Shown here one piece after another: positions 46,666-55,880 of a stretch of 64,000 nucleotides of DNA. The notes beneath the pieces are model-generated. The model was given only the letters and a program-made list of their open reading frames with translations, searched no databases and was not told the origin of the DNA. Each line of letters begins with the position of its first letter. Position 1 is the stretch's first letter. Origin of the DNA: Paramacrobiotus metropolitanus (taxonomy: Eukaryota; Tardigrada; Eutardigrada; Parachela; Macrobiotidae); assembly GCF_019649055.1 (NCBI RefSeq), contig NW_026570259.1, positions 558,001 through 622,000 on the forward strand, in the 5' to 3' direction. The translations under genes and the position numbers were made by a program.

Positions 46666-46972
46666 TGAAAGGATGGCTGATTTGAGCGATACGTTTCTAC
46701 GTGAGCGAGAATCGAGATCGGAAATGCAACCAAACGAGATCGAATAAAATCGTATTTTATTAGATCGTAAACAAAAACACCACTCATCAGCGAAAGACAA
46801 AACAGAAAAAACACCGAAGTAAAAATCTAGAGATCTTTCACTGAGGCCAAAAACATCGTAATGAATCGGTGGAATCCGATGAATGGAGATCGACTGCACA
46901 AGAGCGGCTCGGCAGCTCCGATCCGGCGGTCCATCCGAGACCGACGTGAGCTCAGAGCCGAACGCTCTGGCA
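46666..46972 (-). repeat. 5' LTR of element B
   Basis: 307 bp with TG...CA ends on the minus strand, followed outside by the CCAG target duplication. It matches the 3' LTR with a few substitutions and lacks the 129-bp duplication. Nucleotide differences such as those near 46820-46885 show that time has passed since insertion. Confidence 0.9.
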
Positions 46973-48795
46973 CCAGCCTGTCTGTTGTCAGACGCAAGAG
47001 AAAGTGTTCTCCTGTGCAAAAGGAATGGCTGGATTTTCACGCAGCCTCAACCCCATTTAGCGCGGTTACTTTTAATGAGATTTTTGTCCCTTAACATGTA
47101 CAAGTTTCAGATACAGCGGCAGACAGGAGTTGGTGGACTATTATAGTAGACTGTGATACAACGTTCAGTACAGATGGAAGAATTTCGCGTCTTCTTAAGG
47201 CCATGGCTATTTTGGCTTTAATGCTAAAATGGCATTTTCCGTAAAAACTCAGACATACTAAATGAAGACTGCTCTATTTGTTGGAAGAAAATTCAAACCT
47301 ATAACATCAATAGACTTCGAATTATGAATTTTTGAAATGTGCGACCTAAAGTGTTCGCAACTGCATCTAATGACTGGCTCGGCTTACCATTACGTGAGTA
47401 TATGCAAGCTAGCGAATATGTGATATAAAGTCAATGGAAGCATAAATTTGCGATCTACATTTTTTGTCATACCGAGCCATAAAACGTCGCTGGACATCGG
47501 TAGAATGAAAGCAAACACAGCAAAAGCAATCTTTTAAAAACTTTGACTCCAGCTTGGAAATGCCAATACACTCAATGTTCAACCTTGGTTGAACTCCCCC
47601 GGTCAGAATATTAAGAATAATAAGAATATTAAGAATATTAAGTTTGTCAGTAGCATCACTACCGTTGCCAGTGTGATGGCCTACTTATTCTTTGTGAGCG
47701 GGGAGAGAGAGATAACCTGGAAGAAGCGTGAGTTCAACTGCGCTAGCAGGTCCGATCGCTGCCCACTGCCCGCTAGACTGACCGAAAGGCTCGATCTGCC
47801 ACTGCTGGCAGCTGCTGCCTGTAACGGAGCGCTTTTGGCAGCTTTCTGTTGTACTGCTGTTTAACATCAAAATAACTGTTACAGTTTAAAATTTTCATGA
47901 ACATTGCCGATATCAGGTTGTAGTTCACGAAACATTCTTTCCAACCATATGTAGCACGGGGGGTGTACCAATTTAACCATATGTTGGATATCTCTCTTCT
48001 TAAATAAACTTTAATAAAACTTTAAGCTCTAATGTAAAGCATGAACGAACAGCTGCACATACGAACGAATTTGTATGAATAACCAGGCAACAGTAATTAT
48101 CGAAAGTTGCTGCTAATTCACCTATTAAAAGAAACCATAAGAAACCTGTACTTCAAACTTCTAACTCAGCAGTCTAACAGTCGAGTACGGCGCCGTGTTC
48201 GGATGATGGCGTACATGTTGTTTGTTGTACAGTACGTCCGGTCTCCTCTTGCTGATAAGCACCGGTATCCAAGGAAAGCTGTATTGTTGTGCAGTAGTAT
48301 ATGGGGTGCTGCCGGGCGGGAATGTATTTCTGGCTATAGATTGTGAGGTCAATCAGGTCAGCCACTGAAAGCAGATATGATGGTAGGTTTGCGCTGCTGT
48401 ACTTGATTGTAGGTCATCCTGGCGTCTTCTGAACTGCGTTCCAGGGTGGAACGTTATCTGGTACAGCATCATGGTATCAAAAAACGCTGGAATCCAAATT
48501 TATCCAGTATTGTAGATTAAAGGATAGCGAGCATATGTCGACTAAACTGCAATGGCAGGAGAAGCTAAGATGGGGATGCATCAGCATACTCAAGTGGGCA
48601 GAGTCCAGGCAGGATGTAGTAATCCTCTCCCACATGATAGCATAAGCAGGGCGCAGTGAATTCATCAAGTTGGACAAGCAATAGTAAGATACGCAGAAAC
48701 TAGTAAAAGGAGGACAAGGAAAAGGATAGACAGAAGGCCCCAAGAAAGAACACCACACGCGCATTCATTCTCTCGGTCCACCATATATAACAAGC
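46973..48795. other. Intergenic region without a supported gene
   Basis: AT-rich with a short AATATTAAG-type repeat at about 47606-47642. A 91-codon plus-strand ORF (47589-47864) overlaps this repeat and has no recognisable features. The minus strand at about 48360-48190 has a coding-like stretch (SVADLIDLTIYSQKYIPARQ) but lacks clear splice sites and a start. I do not call a gene. Confidence 0.5.
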
Positions 48796-49101
48796 TCAGT
48801 TGATCTGATACTGGGCAACGTTATTAGCTCCCGTTCGTGTTGAAATCCAGGCCTGTAAGGCTGCCACTATGCTGTTCAAAACTAGGAACGGGATCCCAAT
48901 GCCAATGATGACCTTGCCAACGTCATAAGAGTCGTTCTTCAATTGGACGTTACAATTACATGTGCAAGTACAATTCTGCCTAGTAATGTTACCCGGGTCA
49001 CCTGGCTCCACACAGGTTTTCGAAGACGGGATATGAACCGTTCCATCCGCGAATGCCCAAAAGCCAAATAAAAACAATGAGATAAATATCGGCAGATTCA
49101 T
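48796..49101 (-). CDS. Small secreted or membrane-anchored cysteine-rich protein
   Basis: The 101-residue ORF starts with an ATG and a typical signal peptide (MNLPIFISLFLFGFWAFADG). A short extracellular segment has a Cys cluster (CVEPGDPGNITRQNCTCTCN) and several N-glycosylation sequons (NIT, NCT, NDS). A hydrophobic segment (VIIGIGIPFLVLNSIVAALQ) follows, which could be a transmembrane helix with a short cytoplasmic tail. The layout resembles a small type I membrane protein. A TATA box lies about 75 bp upstream. I recognise no family. It is uninterrupted, with signal, sequons and promoter in the right order, so I think it is a real, possibly lineage-specific gene; it could also be the first exon of a longer gene. 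Confidence 0.55.
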   Translation of the reverse strand: MNLPIFISLFLFGFWAFADGTVHIPSSKTCVEPGDPGNITRQNCTCTCNCNVQLKNDSYDVGKVIIGIGIPFLVLNSIVAALQAWISTRTGANNVAQYQIN

Positions 49102-49176
49102 ATTTCTTCACTTTCTTGTGTATCGAATCAAGTGAAAAATGGAAGAAGCAATCAGCTAAATAAGCCCCCGCTTGAG

Positions 49177-49183
49177 TTATATA
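49177..49183 (-). promoter_or_regulatory. TATA box for the small secreted protein
   Basis: CTATATAA on the minus strand lies about 75 bp before the ATG at 49101, leaving room for a start site near 49150 and a short 5' UTR. Confidence 0.45.
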
Positions 49184-49972
49184 GTCTGTCCATTTATAAC
49201 ACGCAATGGTATAGTGTGACATCCGGGGTATTGTAATTGCATTGTATTATTCTATAAGCTGCTACAATATACCTAGATAATGATTGTATAATTTGTATAG
49301 TTATTATACCTATATTTGCACTGCCTCGTGGATTTGGGAAACGAATTCGTTGTTAACCCGGCCGTTGTTCAGCCCGGCCAGTTGTGAATGGAACGTAGTT
49401 CGGGTTACAAAAAATAAATCTCATATGCCTGTGAGAACTCCAAGTTCAGCACAAGCTAGTGCGTGATCATCTTTACTATGCCATATACCGTAAAGTTGTA
49501 GCTTGTCGACGCTGCAGCATCGTCACTGAATTATATTGAAGCTTATTTGGCAGATTATGGCAAAAATAAACATTAACGAATTAGTCAACACTCTGTACTA
49601 TTCTACTAAGCGTCAGCATTGTAGCCATCCCATGACCAGTTTTCAGCACTCCGTAGCTGTAGTTGTGTGTGGAACGACAATGTTTGCGACAGGAAAAGAG
49701 CATGAACCGCGCTGCAGTTGCCGGTTAGCCTTAGTTTGTCTTCTGTCTTCTGGGACGCATTCCGTCTCCGGTGTAGCACGGTGAACCTGTTTGCACTGCG
49801 CCGGTCAGCAGGAGAAAGCTATCACTGCACAGCTAAGGTCATTTAATTCAGCGCCAATGCAAAAATGTCTCTGTGTCCGTTACGAAAGGTTGTTACGAAA
49901 GGTCATTACAAAAGTATTGCTGGCTGGTTTTGTTGCTATGTTAAAATTAATGATCTTGATGTTAAGAGTGCT

Positions 49973-50251
49973 CAGACCTGTGCAGTTATTTTTAACTATT
50001 TAACGTAACGCGAGTTATTTTCGAGTTATCGAGTTATAACGTAACTTTGTAGCGTAACTCGTCCTCCCGAAAACTTAACTCTAGCGTAACTCGCACAAAA
50101 CTTGTATGTATTGTCTATCGTAGCGTAACTCCCTTAATACCTCGAAACTCGGTTTACTTGCATGAATAGCGTAACTCGTAGCGTAACTCGCACGCTCCCT
50201 GTAACTCCTAACTCTAACTCTGGGTGAATTTTCCATAACTGCACAGGTCTG
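49973..50251. mobile_element. hAT-type MITE, 279 bp
   Basis: The ends are perfect inverted repeats CAGACCTGTGCAGTTA / TAACTGCACAGGTCTG, flanked by an 8-bp direct duplication AGAGTGCT at 49965-49972 and 50252-50259. An 8-bp duplication with CAG-type ends is characteristic of hAT elements. There is no coding capacity. The inside is made of repeated GCGTAACTCG and related TAACTC units in both simple and spaced arrays. Confidence 0.88.
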
Positions 50252-50259
50252 AGAGTGCT

Positions 50260-51471
50260 ACTAGTAGGACGTTAAAAATTATCACTTAGTTATCACTCGC
50301 CCAAGCGTAGCGCAGGTCATTTACAGCCCTGCCGGGCCAAGTTGGGGCAGTTTTTCTTAAAACTTACCATATTTCTGCCGTTAATAAATAAATATTTATT
50401 TATTAGTTGATTGCTGAAGGTGTTAGGCATCTTTTAAACTAAAGGTCTCTATGTTTAAGACATGCTTCAAGTCACAAGGAAGTGAAAACTTAAGTAAATC
50501 AGCCTAAAAATACCGGTAAACCCGTATGGAGTGACAGCTTCCCTCAAATTCAATATTTTTTTAAAAATTCTGTCGAGGTCTTAGTCTAAAGATAATAAAC
50601 CAGAATTGTTTATCATTCATTTCTCTTGTGGAAAGTACATGACAGCAGTCGTTTTAGTCAAGCCTCTATGACCTTTGCAGTGCGTCGACGAGCACTGTCC
50701 AAGTGAAGTGTGACCTTATTCGCGAGCTCGCCGCGCAGCCGTAAAATGCCAGAGTAAGCCGTTTTTGATGAAATCTCGTTTCCAAAGCACTAAGCGTTAT
50801 CTTCAAGCTTTTAATCCATGTACCTAGGCTGTAGCAAGCCGAAGACACTCGGCTCCAACAAACTTCAACAGCCATCATAACTTTTTGTTGCTACTGCTTT
50901 GCCGGATTTTTTTCCGCTCGTCTGACACTTCCACCTCCCCCCCTTTGAGACAGATATTTCTCGGCACACCGAAATTGACTAACAGGACCTATGACCTATT
51001 CCTGAAAAATATCAGTTTTCGGTCAGCTCAATCTATGCGCTAGGCAACGCATTCCTCGGAAGCCATTTTTAACATGCCAGTCTATGGGAGATGTCTCTTG
51101 TTGCAATGCTAAGTCAACGATTGACTGCACAAGATTTTTGTACTGGCCCGTCACAAATATTTTTTTGATCTTTGGTCACTCAACAGTTTGCAGAAAAGCT
51201 TACGCAAAAATATCGATCGGTGAATTTATTGGAGGGGAATATGTAATCATCCAACAAAGAATTACTACGTGTCCCCGTAAATCTATGCTTGGCTCCCTAC
51301 TGGCAAATCAATAGACTCAGAATTTAGTATTTCTGGATTTGCGATAAATAGTTACATGGAAGAAGTTCAAATATAAAAACAGAACAACAAATAGAAGTAT
51401 TCGCAAATTGTTTTACAAAACTTGTTGAACAAAACCAACTTGGCCCGGCAGGGCTGTATATTCAAGACTAA
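50260..51471. other. Intergenic region without a supported gene
   Basis: AT-rich at first, with a short GC-richer patch around 50640-50880 whose ORF shows no recognisable domain. No repeats of note up to the left end of the second Harbinger element. Confidence 0.5.
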
Positions 51472-51853
51472 AGGCGGCCCCATAGTCAACCTTTTTCTGA
51501 GACGGAGAGAAAGTTTTCCGAGGGCCCGGCGTCGACGGAGTTTCCGTGGTCACGGAATTCCGACGACGCGGTCACTCCAACTGATCGTCCAGTCGTGGTG
51601 TTCGAAATGTGTTCTCCTCATAGTTATCCGTATTCCGGCAAAAATAGTGACGCCCTTTTGACAGGAATGGTCAGCATAAAACCGCGCCATTCCGTTGTCT
51701 GGGCGCTTATATGTACATGTAAATCATGTACAGATACTGTCTGTACAATGCATATTGTCACATAATGAAACGATCAACACTGCAACACTGCGCTTCACAA
51801 ATTTACTTTTTAACTTCGAGCATTTAGTAGTTTTATCGGTACCGCATTATAAA

Positions 51854-53146
51854 ATGCATCCGATAAAAAAGCGCCCGTGTTTTATGAGTAAGCGCAAGAG
51901 GTCAGCTCTTGTGGCGTTGTGTTTACTTTTGGGGTTATTACGACAAAATAATTCCAGCAAGTTATTTGTTGAGCGGTCGTGCTACATGCGATATACCAGC
52001 CGTAATCGTAAAAAAACGAGAGAATTTTATACACTTGTGAGTGAAATGCGCCAATACGATCCACAGCGGCATTTCAAATATTTTCGGATGCCCAGTGCTA
52101 CTTTTGATCGATTGTTGGCCATGATAACGCCGAAACTGTTGCACGGGAATAATCATGCGGTCGGGATACCTCCAGCCGAAAGACTATCTATGACGCTACA
52201 CATGTTGGCCACCGGATGTAGCCAGATTAACATCGCTACCAGGTATCGCATGGGCGAAAGCACAGTAAATGCCATTTTCAAAGAAACCGTCAAAGCCATT
52301 TGGGAAACTCTTAAAGACAAGTACGTGCCAGCACCAACAAAGCAAACCTGGAAACGCAACGCCGACGACTTTGAAAGAATGTGGCAATTTCCCAACTGCG
52401 TCGGTGCTATCGATGGTAAACATGTAATTGTGAAAGCCCCAGCTAATTCCGGCAGTAATTTTTATAGTTATAAAAAGTCTTTCTCGATCATTTTGATGGC
52501 AATTTCGGATGCAAATTATCGGTTTACTGCTATTACTGCTGGAGGTTATGGTCGACAAAGTGATGGCGGTACATTTGCTGATTGGGAGGTCGGTCAAGCA
52601 ATCATTAACAGAACCATGGACTTGCCAGATGAGCGCAAACTTCCCGGTTCACAAGCTGAATTTCCGTATGTATTTGTTGCCGATGATGCTTTTCCTCTTG
52701 GACACAACCTTATCAAACCTTACGGCGGAAACAATATCGAGTCGGACGAACGAATTTTCAACTATCGCCTGAGCAGAGCTAGGCGCGTAGTTGAAAATGC
52801 TTTCGGCATTATGGCAGCACGTTGGCGAATTTTTCGCACGGTAATGGAATATTCGCCGGAAATGGTTGACAGTATTGTTCTAGCTTGTGTTGCGCTGCAT
52901 AATTTTCTCCGGACGGAAGTCATGGGGCAGAGTGAAAACGACGCCTACTTGCCGCCGGGATATGCGGATTCGGAAAATGCGGACGGGACAATCACTCCCG
53001 GGGACTGGCGCAAAAGTGTAGAACTTCGTCCAATTGACCGGAAGCCGTACCGACATGTGAGAAGCGATGTGCGCACCGTGTTCAAACAGTACTTTAACAC
53101 CGCTGGCAAAGTACCATGGCAGGACCGTATGGCATTTGGTAAATAG
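51854..53146 (+). CDS. PIF/Harbinger (HARBI1-like) transposase, intact single exon
   Basis: 430 residues from the first in-frame ATG; the frame is open upstream only from a non-ATG codon. The N-terminal part has the usual helix-turn-helix region, with YFRMPSATFDRLLAMI and RLSMTLHMLATGCSQINIAT followed by RMGESTVNAIFKE. The catalytic triad fits D187 (VGAIDGKHV), D237 (GRQSDGGTF) and E314 (ARRVVENAFGIMAARW). The spacing and the R-R-x-x-E-x-x-F-G-x-x-x-x-R-W motif are standard for the family. No intron and no stop. It is only distantly similar to the first transposase in this window. Being intact between TIRs with matching TSD it may be recent. A domesticated HARBI1 gene is unlikely, since the TIRs and TSD are retained. 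Confidence 0.92.
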   Translation: MHPIKKRPCFMSKRKRSALVALCLLLGLLRQNNSSKLFVERSCYMRYTSRNRKKTREFYTLVSEMRQYDPQRHFKYFRMPSATFDRLLAMITPKLLHGNNHAVGIPPAERLSMTLHMLATGCSQINIATRYRMGESTVNAIFKETVKAIWETLKDKYVPAPTKQTWKRNADDFERMWQFPNCVGAIDGKHVIVKAPANSGSNFYSYKKSFSIILMAISDANYRFTAITAGGYGRQSDGGTFADWEVGQAIINRTMDLPDERKLPGSQAEFPYVFVADDAFPLGHNLIKPYGGNNIESDERIFNYRLSRARRVVENAFGIMAARWRIFRTVMEYSPEMVDSIVLACVALHNFLRTEVMGQSENDAYLPPGYADSENADGTITPGDWRKSVELRPIDRKPYRHVRSDVRTVFKQYFNTAGKVPWQDRMAFGK

Positions 53147-53155
53147 GCATTCATT

Positions 53156-54172
53156 TTATTTTTCATTCTGTTCATTCATTTAACTGGTGTCGGTGTTGCA
53201 CTTTTATTAACAATTTGTTTTCAAATACATAAAAATAGTTACAAAAATCTGTTGTTGAAAATGTGTTTTTGTTGATTTGAACATACTGTATACGTTGTTG
53301 GTACATTGTGCATTGTCAATTTTTCAAATGTATTACTGTATGGCGCTCTACAGCGCCCTAATGACATGTTTTATTGTTTTAGTCGTTGTGTAAATAATAA
53401 ATATCAACTTACTTCACATTAAAATTTTTGTATGAGACGAGCGTGCGCGGTTTTTAATTGCCAGCGTAGTACCTATGTCTGAATTTCGGCTGCTCGATTA
53501 TTGCCGGCGTTATCGCTGCCGCATTGGTATAATTTCCATGGACAAAGGAAACAAAATTTATCGCCATGTTATTACCATACTCTGCGGTGACCTTTGTAGA
53601 GCGTGTTGTGAGTTCTGCTCACAAAAGCCAGGGAAAGTTTGCGCTAATTACACGAGCTCGGTTTGCCGCCGCAGCCTACCATGATATCAAGGCGAGCAGT
53701 TGCCGCCGCAGACTGCCGTGAAATCAAGACAAGAATAAAAGGTTCTCTCTTGTAGCTAAATTCCACAAAGACTGGTCAGGCTGATGGTACTGTTATCATT
53801 TCCTGGGATTTGTATAAAAGCACTTACGTAACAATTAATCGGTACATATAAACACGTGTGTCCACAAGATGTACATATGTATTATATACCTAATATTTAT
53901 CTGGACGTCCAGGTGGGCAGTGGTCACTTGACTCAAAGTGTATATGATTGGGTAAAAGAAAACGGAGACTGTTTTAGGGAGGAGCCATCCTCTCCTACAC
54001 CGAACAAGTCGAAATCACGATTTTCGACGACTCAGTTTCAACACGATCATGTTCCCTCATAGTCATCCGTAAAAATGGGACGGAGAGTCGGGGAATGGTG
54101 TCCTCATAGTTATTCGAAATTTCGATACCATTTAGTCGAAACTGCCGTTTTCGGTGAACTATGAGGCGGCCT
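53156..54172. other. 3' part of second Harbinger element, no second gene seen
   Basis: About 1 kb after the transposase. It includes a 69-codon ORF (53475-53684) ending in a short GCCGCCGCAG-type duplication that continues to about 53720. I looked for a Myb/SANT-like signature on both strands and did not find one. Confidence 0.55.
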
Positions 54173-54689
54173 TAATGCTTTCGTTGATTTCTGTCCGTTA
54201 CGGAAGATCGTTGCGATATATATCATAGGAGCCGTATTCGTAGCCCCTCTGTTGTTGACCCACGTTTTGTACCTAATCTAATGCATATACTTTTATGAGA
54301 TGATTAATTACGCTAGGTAGGAGTCTCATACTCATAATTTTCCTCTTACTGATAAAATTTTGTGGGATAAGGTGGTTGGGATCGGGATCGCGGCAGTTCT
54401 TTTAGCGATGCTGCATTGGTTGGTGACAATTTTCATGATTATTTCCAAGTTGAAATTGAGATTGAACTCCTAGAAAACGAAAAAAGCATCCTCTCCAATG
54501 GTAAAAACTGTGACATCTTTCATGGAAAATGTGATCCGCGAATTAAAGTTTTGTTGACATGTGAGCTGGATTCAAATTGCACATCTAACTGGAAACTAAA
54601 CTGGTGATACGTATCGCAGTAAAACATCACGCAGTCTTATGACCTTTTTAAAAATATCGTTTTAGTTTAAAGTTTTAGAGTTCTTAAAA

Positions 54690-54867
54690 TCATTTTTTCG
54701 CTTTTTTGAAGAGATCAGCCTTTGTCTCCTTGGCCGGGATCGAGCGAAGTAAAGGAATATCAATGGCCAAGATATACGAAACATCTAATACTAATTCTTC
54801 GACCATTGTAAATTCTCTGTCACGCGTGATATATGCGGAGGTTCGATTAATAACGTCCACGCTAGTT
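54690..54867 (-). other. Candidate terminal exon of unknown gene
   Basis: An open frame on the minus strand reads TSVDVINRTSAYITRDREFT, then MVEELVLDVSYILAIDIPLL, and ends in a Lys-rich tail before TGA. Amino-acid composition looks like real protein and the start is close to an AG acceptor (ataactag). I could not join it in phase with the next candidate exon to the right (54933-55096) and recognise no family. Confidence 0.3.
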
Positions 54868-54932
54868 ATAACGTTTTTCTTTTTTTTTATTTAGAAAAGC
54901 TAACCCGCGTTAAATAAATCTGCCGATGAAAC

Positions 54933-55096
54933 CTGTTTCTTTATGCAGAGTGTATATTCTGGATATAGGCTCCTGGAGCCAAATGACCAGATCAATAATT
55001 TCGACTGCATCTTTGACGCAATTCCTCGCGATGTGGGGAGAGATGCGAGGAGTGCCCAATGAAGTCAGTCCTTTGATTGTACACCAAAATTCCAGT
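54933..55096 (-). other. Candidate internal exon of unknown gene
   Basis: A good acceptor (cattttaccag) opens a 164-nt frame containing LEFWCTIKGLTSLGTPRISP and VKDAVEIIDLVIWLQEPISR, closed by a donor (acag/gtttca). The phase does not agree with the best acceptor near 54867. Family unknown. Confidence 0.3.
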
Positions 55097-55721
55097 CTGG
55101 TAAAATGAGGTATGCAATACAAACAATTATGCACTTTATAGTTTATACTATCGAGAGTGTGACTATATGAATACCAAACATCTCGTGCAGGTCTTCGGCC
55201 TTTTCTCGTTGTAACGCATGATCTCAATAACCAATAATCCAATTTTCCGGTTTAAAAATTTTCTACACTCCTCTCAGGGCGGCGGGTGTTTCGAGACTAA
55301 TGACCTTTTGCTGTTTTAATAAACATAAGGCCAGTGGTCACTCAAACGCTTGTTAGCATGGATGCCATAAGCCTAACATGGGCTTGCCTGTTACCACGGG
55401 GCACATTATACTGTCCCGTACTGTAACAAGAAACAGCTTGTCAGAGTGCGAGCTTTCTTTTAATGTGGAGTACAGTGAAGTGACGTGAGTTATGGAACTG
55501 CAAGTATGGAGGTAAACAACAAACACCAATCACCGGCGCCAAAGGAGAGAGGCCAAAATCCTGACATAGATGATTAGTATTCACATAACCAGATTTTTAT
55601 GTTACATAATTGTTTATTCCATTAACAACACCTATCAGTACTCGTAGTTAATTACCTAAGTAACACCCGCTTTTTGCTAAATAATCCAGATCAGCGACGG
55701 TGTCTTAGTCCCGGTATGCGA

Positions 55722-55880
55722 TCAGTGAGTCTCCACATTCCCGATCAACATGATTTCATCTGATTGGATGCGCAAATTGTACAGCTGATTAATCCTCAAG
55801 GCATCAGTGACAAAAAGGTCAAGTGTGACACCGGGAATGCCTGCGTTCCCAAGATCTCGGTTAACCTCGATACGTACGCT
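55722..55880 (-). other. Candidate exon of unknown gene
   Basis: A 52-codon open stretch reads SVRIEVNRDLGNAGIPGVTL and INQLYNLRIQSDEIMLIGNV and ends in TGA. It looks like coding sequence by composition. Splice signals are weak. It could belong to the same minus-strand gene as 54690-55096, or be a retropseudogene fragment. Confidence 0.25.

Larger units (their letters stand above)
36391..46674. repeat. Dispersed LTR/primer-site border motif in element B
   Basis: TCTCCACCATGA with mostly GAAAGG following occurs at 36391, 36421, 38405, 41518 and 46657. The 46657 copy spans the junction between the 5' LTR end and the primer-binding site. Internal copies fall in different reading frames (FMVEN at 41518, LHGGEN at 38405) and in non-coding sequence (36391, 36421), so the match is at the DNA or RNA level rather than protein. 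Confidence 0.8.
32939..46972 (-). mobile_element. Ty3/gypsy-like LTR retrotransposon B, 14.0 kb, inactivated
   Basis: The element is bounded by related LTRs beginning TGCCAGAG and ending CCTTTCA (minus strand). It is flanked by the direct repeat CCAG at 32935-32938 and 46973-46976, which fits integrase-made target duplication. From 5' to 3' on the minus strand: LTR, primer site, ORF0, Gag, protease, RT, integrase, extra ORFs, LTR. Integrase after RT and a GPY-like integrase tail place it in Ty3/gypsy (Metaviridae). It is much longer than a typical 5-7 kb element because of the coiled-coil Gag and about 4.5 kb of ORFs after integrase. Stops in protease, integrase and the last ORF, an out-of-frame deletion of RNase H, and frameshifts in the extra ORFs show it cannot work alone. 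CGAT/ATCG tetramers are strikingly common throughout. Confidence 0.92.
51472..54172 (+). mobile_element. Second PIF/Harbinger element, 2.7 kb
   Basis: The ends are imperfect inverted repeats: AGGCGGCCCCATAGTCAACC on the left and the complement of AGGCCGCCTCATAGTTCACC on the right. The element is flanked by the 3-bp duplication TAA (51469-51471 and 54173-54175), as expected for Harbinger target choice. Subterminal CCTCATAGTTATCCG-like sequences occur near both ends. It holds one intact transposase ORF and about 1 kb of 3' sequence without an obvious second gene. Confidence 0.88.

Noticed and set aside
47589-47864. A 91-codon plus-strand ORF
   Set aside because: Its start overlaps a simple AAGAATATT repeat and the translation has no recognisable domain, signal or splice context.
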